This document shows positions 30,898 to 37,817 of a stretch of DNA of 37,817 bases, piece after piece. Origin of the DNA: JBFGCA01 sp041567315 (GTDB taxonomy: Bacteria; Acidobacteriota; Thermoanaerobaculia; Multivoradales; JAHEKO01); NCBI GenBank assembly GCA_041567315.1, contig JBFGCA010000038.1, forward strand, positions 1 through 37,817, written 5' to 3'. Below the pieces are notes generated by a model. It ran no database searches and was not told the DNA's origin. It worked only from the letters and a program-made list of their open reading frames with translations. The first letter of the stretch is position 1. Each line of letters begins with the position of its first letter. The position numbers were made by a program, and so were the translations under genes.

Positions 30898-31650
30898 TTA
30901 GCCTGAGTCCGGGGCGGCGGAGGCGGCGACCGGGTCGTCCTGCGCCGGCCGGCCGGTCTCGCGCAGTTGGTCCGCCGGCACCTCGACCGGGCACCGGTCG
31001 AAGACCGCCGCGAAGTGGGCGGTGCAGCGGGCGGCGACCTCGGGGAGCGGCGGGCGGCGGCCGGTGAGGGCGGCGATCGAGGTCATCTCGACGCCCTCGA
31101 GGCCGCAGGGGACGATCCCCGAGAAGAAGGAGAGGTCGGTGGTGACGTTGAGGGCGAAGCCGTGGGTGGCGACCCAGCGCCGGAGGTGGACGCCGAGCGA
31201 GCCGATCTTGCGCTCGCCGACCCAGACGCCGATCTCGGGCTGGGCCTGGCGGGGCGCGGCGGCGACGCCGTAGTCGGCCAGGGTGCGGACCAGGACCTCC
31301 TGGAGGTCGCGGACGTAGCGGCGGACGTCGCGGCGGTCGGGATCGAGGTCGACGATCGGATAGCCGACGAGCTGGCCGGGGCCGTGATAGGTGCTGCGAC
31401 CGCCGCGGTTGGTCTCGGCGACGTCGACGCCGCGCTCGCGCAGCCAGGCGGGGTCGGCCACCAGCTCGCCGGTCCGCGCGGTGCGGCCCAGGGTGTAGAC
31501 GTGGGGGTGCTCGAGCAGCAGCAGGGTGTCGGCGCCCCTGCGTGGCAGGCGCCGCGAGAGGAGCAGCTCCTCGCGCAGCCGCTCCTGGAGCGCCACGGCG
31601 GGGCCGTAGGGCACGGTGCCGAGAAAGCCCCAGCGCAGCTCGCGCGGCAC
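30898..31650 (-). CDS. lipB: Octanoyl-ACP:protein octanoyltransferase
   Basis: A 250-residue enzyme that moves octanoate from acyl carrier protein to lipoyl domains. LLLLEHPHVYTLGRTA, RGGRSTYHGPGQLVGYPI, GERKIGSLGVHLRRWVATHG (catalytic Lys) and IVPCGLEGVEMTS (catalytic Cys) are complete. The C-terminal 40 residues are a non-conserved Ala/Pro tail. The GTG start at 31650 has GGAG seven bases upstream and follows the E2 gene by 25 bases, so the enzyme is made with its substrate protein. LipA (22593) completes lipoate synthesis. Confidence 0.95.
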   Translation of the reverse strand: MPRELRWGFLGTVPYGPAVALQERLREELLLSRRLPRRGADTLLLLEHPHVYTLGRTARTGELVADPAWLRERGVDVAETNRGGRSTYHGPGQLVGYPIVDLDPDRRDVRRYVRDLQEVLVRTLADYGVAAAPRQAQPEIGVWVGERKIGSLGVHLRRWVATHGFALNVTTDLSFFSGIVPCGLEGVEMTSIAALTGRRPPLPEVAARCTAHFAAVFDRCPVEVPADQLRETGRPAQDDPVAASAAPDSG

Positions 31651-31675
31651 CCCAGGACTCCGTCCGCGGGTCGCC

Positions 31676-33127
31676 CTACCTGAAGGAATCCAGCTCGCTC
31701 CAGGTCTCCTCCACCAGCGTCTTCTTGACGTGGTTCATGAAGTGGTCGGCGTCGGCGCCGTCGACAAGCCGGTGGTCGTAGGTGATGGCGAAGTAGCTCA
31801 TCGACTTGATGGCGATGGTGTCGTTGCCCTCGGCGTCGGCGACCACCACCGGGCGCTTCTCGATGGCGCCGATGCCGAGGATGGCGACCTGCGGCTGGTT
31901 GATGATCGGGGTGCCGAACATCGAGCCGAACACCCCCGGGTTGGTGACCGTGAAGGTGCCGCCCTGGACCTCGTCGGGCGACAGCTTCTTGGTCCGCGCC
32001 CGGTCGGCCAGGTCGTTGGCCTTCTTGGCCAGGCCCACCAGGTTGAGCTGGTCGGCGTTGCGGATCACCGGCACCAGCAGGCCCCAGTCGAGGGCCACCG
32101 CCATCCCCAGGTTGACGTCCTTCTTGAAGACCACGTCGGTGCCGTCGATCGAGGCGTTGAGCTTGGGGTGCGCCACCAGCGCGTTGGCCACCGCCTTGAA
32201 GATGAAGGGCATGTAGGTGAGCTTGGTGCCGTGGGTGGCCAGGAAGCGGGCCTTAGCGCGCTCGCGGGCGCGCGCCACCCGCGACAGGTCGAGGTGGAAG
32301 ACGGTGGTGACGTGGGCCGAGGTGGCCTTGGAGTAGACCATGTGGGCGGCGGTGATCTGGCGGATGCGGGACATCGGCTCGATCTCCACCCGCTCGCCCT
32401 CGGTGTAGGCCGGGACGAAGAACTCACCCGGCTGGCGGCGGGCGGCCGGCACCACCTCGGCGGTCTTGGCGGCGCTGGCGATGGCGGCCGGGGCCGTCGC
32501 CGCCGCGGCCGGCACCGGGGCGGCCTCGCTGCGACGCTCGAGGTAGGTCTCGAGGTCCTTCTTGGTCACCCGGCCGTGGATGCCGGTGCCCTCGACCGCG
32601 GAGAGGTCGACCCCCTCCTCGGTCGCCATCTTGCGGACGACGGGGCTCGAGAAGGTCCGCAGCCGCTCGGCCAGCTCGGCGTCGGCGCCCTCTTCGGCCG
32701 GTGCCGGGGGCGCCGCCGCGGCAGGGGTCGAGGCGGCCGCCGCGGCCGGCCGCTCGGCGGGTTTTTCCGCAGGCTTCTCCGCGGGCTGTTCAACCGGCGC
32801 TTCGGCAGCCTTTTCCACAGGCTTTTCCGCCGGCTTCGCGGGCTTTTCCGCCGGTTTCTCCGCAGCCTCTTCCGCCGCGGGCTGCTCCCCCGCCTCGCCG
32901 ACCCGCGCCACGACCTGGTCCACCGCCACCGTCTCGCCTTCCTGGTGCCGGATCTCGAGCAGCACCCCCGAGGCCGGGCTGGGGATCTCGGCGTCCACCT
33001 TGTCGGTCGAGATCTCGAACAGCGGCTGGTCGCGCTCGACGCGATCGCCCACCTTGACCAGCCACTTGGTGATGGTGCCCTCGGCGATGGACTCGCCCAT
33101 CTGGGGCATGATGACGTCGGTGGCCAT
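31676..33127 (-). CDS. 2-oxoacid dehydrogenase E2, dihydrolipoamide acyltransferase
   Basis: A 483-residue E2. One lipoyl domain is at residues 1-78, with the lipoyl Lys43 in FEISTDKVDAEIPSP. An Ala/Pro/Lys/Glu linker follows with repeated EKPAEKP units (about 80-150), then a peripheral-subunit-binding domain (SSPVVRKMATEEGVDLSAVE, TGIHGRVTKKDLETYL). The catalytic acyltransferase domain ends in ITYDHRLVDGADADHFM (His/Asp of HxxxDG). It could serve the oxoglutarate, pyruvate or branched-chain complex; DKVDAEIPSP resembles branched-chain and SucB types, and no E1 gene is in the window. ATG at 33127 with AGGAG upstream. Between lpd and lipB. Confidence 0.93.
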   Translation of the reverse strand: MATDVIMPQMGESIAEGTITKWLVKVGDRVERDQPLFEISTDKVDAEIPSPASGVLLEIRHQEGETVAVDQVVARVGEAGEQPAAEEAAEKPAEKPAKPAEKPVEKAAEAPVEQPAEKPAEKPAERPAAAAASTPAAAAPPAPAEEGADAELAERLRTFSSPVVRKMATEEGVDLSAVEGTGIHGRVTKKDLETYLERRSEAAPVPAAAATAPAAIASAAKTAEVVPAARRQPGEFFVPAYTEGERVEIEPMSRIRQITAAHMVYSKATSAHVTTVFHLDLSRVARARERAKARFLATHGTKLTYMPFIFKAVANALVAHPKLNASIDGTDVVFKKDVNLGMAVALDWGLLVPVIRNADQLNLVGLAKKANDLADRARTKKLSPDEVQGGTFTVTNPGVFGSMFGTPIINQPQVAILGIGAIEKRPVVVADAEGNDTIAIKSMSYFAITYDHRLVDGADADHFMNHVKKTLVEETWSELDSFR

Positions 33128-33192
33128 TTTGCTCTCCTGTCGGCGGTGCGGCGGCGCGGTCAGCGCCGCGGGGTCCTGAACCGGCTCACGAC

Positions 33193-34590
33193 TCAGACGT
33201 GGATGGCGTGGCCGACCGCGGCGTGGGCCGCCTCGGCCATCGCCTCGGCCAGGGTGGGGTGGGCGTGGATGGTGCGGAAGACCTCTTCGGTGGTCGACTC
33301 CACCTGCAGGGCGACGCAGGCCTCGGCGATCAGCTCGGTGGCGTGCGGCCCGATGATGTGGACCCCGAGCAGCTGATCGTAGCGGGTCTCGCGGACCACC
33401 TTGACGAAGCCCGCGGTCTTGCCCTCGATCGCCGCCTTGCCGAGGGCGCTGAACGGGAACTTGCCGGTCGCCACCTGGTAGCCGCGCTCGCGGGCCTCGG
33501 CCTCGGTGAGGCCGACGCTGCCCACCTCCGGGTCGCAGAAGGTGACGCCCGGCACCCGGTCGTAGTCGAGCGGGCGGGTCGGGGCGCCGGCCATGTGCTC
33601 GACCGCCACGATCCCCTCGGCCGAGGCGACGTGGGCCAGCCAGGGGGTGTTCACCACGTCGCCGATGGCGTAGACGTGCGGCACCGAGCTCTGCATGTAC
33701 TCGTTGACCCGGACGTAGCCCTTTTCGAGCACGACGCCGATCTCGCCGAGCCCCAGGTCGCCGCCGGTCACCGGCGCGCGGCCCACCGCCACCAGCAGCG
33801 TCTCGGCGGTCACCGTCCTGGCGCCGCCCTCGGCCTCGAGCCGCAGCTCGAGGCCCTCGGGCCGCTGCTCGACGGCGGCCAGCTGGTGCCCGGTCAGACA
33901 CTGGATGCCGCGCTTGCGGAAGTTGCGCTCGAGCTCCTTGGAGATCTCCTCGTCCTCGAGCGGCAGCAGCCGCGGGAGCATCTCGGCCAGGGTCACCTTG
34001 CTGCCGAAAGAGGCGAACAGCGAGGCGAACTCGGTCCCCACCGCCCCGGCGCCCAGGACCACCAGGGACTCGGGCACCCGCTCCAGCTCGAGGACGTGGT
34101 CGGAGTTGAGGACGCGCTCGCCGTCGGTGGGCGCCACCGGGATCTCGCGCGGCACCGAGCCGGTGGCGATCAGCAGGTGCTTGGCCTCGAGCTGCTGGCG
34201 CTCGCCGCCGGCCTCGACCTCGACCCGGTGGGGCCCGGTCAGCCGGGCGCGGCCGTGGACGCCGCGCACCTTGTTCTTCTTGAACAGGTAGTCGATCCCC
34301 TTGGCGTTCTTCTCCACCACCCGCCGCTTGAAGGCGTGGGCGCCGGCCACGTCGAGGGCCGCCGACCCGACGGCGATCCCGAACTCGTCGGCGCGCTGCA
34401 CCTCCTGCAGCAGCCCGGCGGTGCGGAGCAGCGCCTTGGTGGGGATGCAGCCGCGGTGCAGACAGGTGCCGCCAAACGCCGGGTCCTTCTCCACCACCGC
34501 CACCTCGAGCCCGAGCTGCGCGGCCCGGATGGCGGCCACGTAGCCGCCCGGTCCGCTGCCGATGACGACGAGGTCGAGGGGCTCGGGCAT
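33193..34590 (-). CDS. lpdA: Dihydrolipoamide dehydrogenase (E3)
   Basis: A 465-residue FAD disulfide reductase that reoxidises lipoamide in 2-oxoacid dehydrogenases and the glycine cleavage system. The FAD site is VVIGSGPGGYVAAIRAAQLG; the redox disulfide is in GGTCLHRGCIPTKALL; NAD site VVLGAGAVGTEFASLFASFG; YAIGDVVNTPWLAHVASAEG; and the catalytic His-Glu dyad is in HAHPTLAEAMAEAAH. All parts are complete and the length is normal. ATG at 34590. The next gene is E2, 65 bases on, so E3 and E2 are co-expressed. The gap to the aldolase gene upstream is 31 bases. Confidence 0.97.
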   Translation of the reverse strand: MPEPLDLVVIGSGPGGYVAAIRAAQLGLEVAVVEKDPAFGGTCLHRGCIPTKALLRTAGLLQEVQRADEFGIAVGSAALDVAGAHAFKRRVVEKNAKGIDYLFKKNKVRGVHGRARLTGPHRVEVEAGGERQQLEAKHLLIATGSVPREIPVAPTDGERVLNSDHVLELERVPESLVVLGAGAVGTEFASLFASFGSKVTLAEMLPRLLPLEDEEISKELERNFRKRGIQCLTGHQLAAVEQRPEGLELRLEAEGGARTVTAETLLVAVGRAPVTGGDLGLGEIGVVLEKGYVRVNEYMQSSVPHVYAIGDVVNTPWLAHVASAEGIVAVEHMAGAPTRPLDYDRVPGVTFCDPEVGSVGLTEAEARERGYQVATGKFPFSALGKAAIEGKTAGFVKVVRETRYDQLLGVHIIGPHATELIAEACVALQVESTTEEVFRTIHAHPTLAEAMAEAAHAAVGHAIHV

Positions 34591-34621
34591 TCCTGGGAAT
34601 CGGAGGCGACGGCGCGCCCGG

Positions 34622-35707
<1,086 letters not shown>

Positions 35708-35850
35708 GGCGGACCTCCGATGTTGCCGGTTGCAGGAAACACGCGAAACGGCGCGGGCGAGCTGCAAGCGCGGCGCCGCTTCCGGCCCGGCGGCGAGAAC
35801 GCCGGCCTGGGCCGTCGCGGGGCTGGGCTCGGCCTTCCGGCCGCCGCGGC

Positions 35851-35856
35851 AGTATA
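35851..35856 (-). promoter_or_regulatory. Possible -10 box (TATACT) of aldolase operon
   Basis: TATACT on the minus strand lies in the 211-base divergent gap between the aldolase and Nudix genes, within the near-palindrome CCGCGGCAGTATATGCCA followed by CCGCGG. The -35 is weak. It is the only AT-rich spot of the gap. Confidence 0.35.
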
Positions 35857-35918
35857 TGCCACCGCGGTCGCGACCCAGGGGCACGGAATCAGGGGTGCGG
35901 AATAATGGCGGCAGGGCG

Positions 35919-36512
35919 ATGACCGCGGTCGGACACAGCTGGATCGTCGAGGTGCGCGAGCGGCTCGCCACCCCGCCGCCGCGGCGGCTGCCGCCGGCCG
36001 ACAGCCGCCAGGCGGCGGTGCTGGTGCCGCTCTACGTCGACGCCGGAGAGCTGTGGACGGTGCTCACCAAGCGCTCGGGCTCGCTGCCCCACCACAAGAA
36101 CCAGATCGCCTTCCCGGGCGGCGGCCGCGAGACCGGCGAGGATCCGTGGGCGGCGGCGCTGCGCGAGGCCCGGGAGGAGGTCGGCCTCGACCCCGCCAGG
36201 GTGCTCAAGCTGGGCGAGCTGGACGAGGCCGAGACGCTCGGCGGCTACCGCATCGTGCCCTGCGTCGGGGCGGTCCCCTGGCCGTTCGAGACCCAGCCCA
36301 ACGACGACGAGATCGCCGAGATCTTCTCGGCCCCGCTGCTGGCTTTCGCCGACTACCGGGTGGTCGAGGACCAGACGGTGCGGATCGAAGGGGTCGAACG
36401 CACCATCCGCATCTATCACCTCGGCCAGCGTCAGGTCTGGGGCCTCACCGCGCGCATCCTCCACAACCTGATGCGGCGTCTCGGCTTCGACATCCCGGAT
36501 GAGCTGCCGTGA
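35919..36512 (+). CDS. CoA pyrophosphatase-type Nudix hydrolase
   Basis: A 197-residue Nudix protein. The complete Nudix box GRETGEDPWAAALREAREEVGL binds the catalytic metals, and HHKNQIAFPGGGRE just before it is the NudL/coenzyme A diphosphatase extension (usual pattern LPxHxGQIxFPGG). Such enzymes split CoA into phosphopantetheine and 3',5'-ADP; other diphosphates are possible. The start ATG at 35919 has AGGG a few bases upstream; the frame is open earlier to 35508 but that part is antisense to the aldolase gene. The stop overlaps the next gene by 14 bases, so the two are coupled. Confidence 0.92.
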   Translation: MTAVGHSWIVEVRERLATPPPRRLPPADSRQAAVLVPLYVDAGELWTVLTKRSGSLPHHKNQIAFPGGGRETGEDPWAAALREAREEVGLDPARVLKLGELDEAETLGGYRIVPCVGAVPWPFETQPNDDEIAEIFSAPLLAFADYRVVEDQTVRIEGVERTIRIYHLGQRQVWGLTARILHNLMRRLGFDIPDELP

Positions 36513-37380
36513 CGCCCCGTCCGGCCGCGGGGCGGGCCGGCGGCGGGACCGCCGCGACCGGGACCGCCGCGCGGCAGGTTGGAGGCGGCTCGGCGCGCCG
36601 CTCCTGGCCTGCCTCGCCGTCGCCGGGTGCTCGGTGAGGGTACTGCTCTATCCGGTGCCGCCGGTGCCGGTGCCGTCGCCACCGCCGCCGCCGCTCATCG
36701 AGGTGGAGCTGCGCCCGGCCGGCCGACCGACGGTCAGCGCCTGGTGGCTGGCCCCGCCCGACCTGCCGCCCGCGCGGCCCGCGGTGCTCTTCCTCCACGG
36801 CAACGGCGAGAACCTCGAGACCATGCGCTGGGCGGGCCTGTTCGATCGCCTGGCGGCGCTCGAGGTGGCGGCGCTGGCGATCGACTACCCAGGCTACGGG
36901 CGGAGCGGCGGCCGGCCCGACGAGGCCGGCCTGCTGGCGGCGGCGGCGACCGCCCTGGAGAGCGCCGCCGCCGCCCACCCCGACCGTCCGCTGGTGGTCT
37001 GCGGCTGGTCGCTGGGAGCGGCGGTCGCGGTGCAGCTGGCCGCCGGGCCGCCGCGGCCGCTCGCCGGCCTCGTCGCCATCAGCCCTTGGACCACGCTCCC
37101 CGAGCTGGCCTCGCTCCATTTCCCGAGCTGGCTGGTGGGGCTCGCCCTCCGCGAGCGGTACGACTCGCTGGCCGCCGCACCCGAGCTGGAGCTGCCGGCG
37201 CTGGTCGTCCACGGCGGCAGCGACCGCGTCATCCCCGCCGAGCACGGCCGGCGGCTGGCCGCAGCGCTACCCGACGCCCGCTGGCTCGAGATCCCCGAGG
37301 CCGGGCACAACGACCTGCTGATGTTCGAGCGCGTCTGGGCCGAGCTGCGCCGCTTCCTGGACCTCGTCGCCGGCGGGTGA
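36499..37380 (+). CDS. Alpha/beta hydrolase, predicted lipoprotein
   Basis: A 293-residue protein. After a strongly basic N terminus, LLACLAVAGCS forms a lipoprotein signal with lipobox VAGC (Cys44), then a Pro-rich spacer (VPPVPVPSPPPPP). The hydrolase domain has the oxyanion strand VLFLHGNGENLE, LAIDYPGYGRSGG, the nucleophile elbow CGWSLGAAVAVQL, LVVHGGSDRVIP (acid) and PEAGHNDLL (His). This catalytic set resembles the BEM46/YqiA-like serine hydrolases; the substrate is unknown. The ATG at 36499 overlaps the Nudix gene; its arginine-rich first 30 residues are unusual for a signal, so the real start could be further in. Confidence 0.85.
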   Translation: MSCRDAPSGRGAGRRRDRRDRDRRAAGWRRLGAPLLACLAVAGCSVRVLLYPVPPVPVPSPPPPPLIEVELRPAGRPTVSAWWLAPPDLPPARPAVLFLHGNGENLETMRWAGLFDRLAALEVAALAIDYPGYGRSGGRPDEAGLLAAAATALESAAAAHPDRPLVVCGWSLGAAVAVQLAAGPPRPLAGLVAISPWTTLPELASLHFPSWLVGLALRERYDSLAAAPELELPALVVHGGSDRVIPAEHGRRLAAALPDARWLEIPEAGHNDLLMFERVWAELRRFLDLVAGG

Positions 37381-37513
37381 GAAGCGGCGCCGAAGGCCGG
37401 GCACGGCGCGCGGCCCCGCGCTGAACTCGATCGACCGACGGGGCTGTTTTCCGAGGCGGCCACGCTCCACGACTCGGACGGCGCGCGGGTCAGAGGCGGT
37501 CAGGGCAGTCGAG

Positions 37514-37679
37514 CTAGTGGACCGTAACGGATGAAATCGTAGTGGATGATCGAGTCCACGGTTTCGAGGTCAAGGCGCGGCGACGCAGGCATAGCCGGAC
37601 TATGGCGAGGAGCCGCAACGCCGAGATCGAAGCCGAGGGGCGATCAGGCACTGCGATTTCATCCGTTACGGTCCACTAG
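37514..37679. repeat. CTAG hairpin repeat, arm family A, full copy
   Basis: A 166-bp element with 26-base perfect end repeats beginning CTAGTGGACCGTAACGGATG. Pairing continues with mismatches along both halves to the tip CATAG-CCGGA-CTATG. The apex GCGGCGACGCAGGCATAGCC and GGCGAGGAGCCGCAACGCCG is the best example of the core shared by all three arm families. A deleted copy sits in the lasso operon (14082-14195). Confidence 0.93.
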
Positions 37680-37817
37680 TGTTCCGTGCGGTAAGTTCCT
37701 TGTCACATCGAGAGCGGCGAAGCGGCCGCTGGGCAAGGCGCGACGAGCGAGCATCTCGAGGCTATATGCGACCGAGGAGCAACGCCGCCCAGCGGGATGC
37801 AGCGCCGCTCGAATGTA
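37676..37817. repeat. CTAG hairpin repeat, arm family B, cut by window end
   Basis: Starts CTAGTGTTCCGTGCGGTAAG and follows the element at 8631-8798 almost base for base for 142 bases; the window ends in the right arm. Its first CTAG is the last CTAG of the family A element, so the two lie head to tail with one shared tetranucleotide. Confidence 0.9.

Noticed and set aside
32700..32900. Repetitive DNA in the E2 gene
   Set aside because: It encodes the flexible EKPAEKP-type linker expected between lipoyl and binding domains; not a mobile repeat or CRISPR.

Overview
The window is high-GC, almost intergenic-free bacterial chromosome. It comes from a diderm: the DUF481 protein is a predicted outer-membrane barrel ending in Phe. 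Gene content (SARP-type regulator, S55 peptidase-like protein, paired NAD and lipoate genes, NrtR) and base composition would suit an uncultured Acidobacteriota-like lineage, but that placement is inference. There are no rRNA, tRNA, transposase or CRISPR features. Many starts are GTG or TTG, and many genes overlap their neighbours by 4 bases.

Layout. Positions 112-8624 (minus strand) hold a tightly coupled operon: recN, tsaC, an S55 (SpoIVB-like) protein, a beta-propeller protein, coaD and an adenosine/adenine deaminase, followed by a double-CDGSH Fe-S protein. A Crp/Fnr regulator lies at 8809-9504. Positions 9590-14506 (minus) are a lasso-peptide locus in the order RRE protein (B1), transglutaminase-like leader peptidase (B2), Asn-synthetase-like cyclase (C), precursor (A), HprK-like kinase and DUF481 outer-membrane protein. 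A divergent SARP/AAA regulator (15078-17375) stands next to it. The predicted core is GLLNPDADFPFVGGSTPT with a Gly1-Asp8 ring. Then come egtB, a proline dehydrogenase with a BoxB/PaaA-like diiron protein, a GNAT acetyltransferase and lipA. Positions 23668-28975 hold nadA-nadB-nadC with their probable Nudix-type repressor NrtR. Positions 28972-35707 hold rtcB, archease, lipB, a 2-oxoacid dehydrogenase E2, lpd and a class I aldolase. The right end carries a CoA-type Nudix hydrolase and an alpha/beta-hydrolase lipoprotein on the plus strand.

The most striking observation is that the RNA ligase gene rtcB has an in-frame UGA exactly where the catalytic metal-binding Cys belongs (GYDIN-U-GVRLL, codon 95). 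It is followed by a hairpin whose tip CAGGUCUG matches, from memory, the apex of the E. coli fdhF SECIS element. This predicts a selenocysteine-containing RtcB, encoded beside its activator archease.

A second theme is a set of roughly 163-169 bp repeats that fold end-to-end into long imperfect hairpins. They are bounded by CTAG, have three different arm sequences and share one apical core. They sit between genes, inside the lasso operon, and, as an exactly 55-codon in-frame insertion, inside the 3' end of nadA. Two copies at the right edge share a single CTAG, which points to CTAG as the target site.
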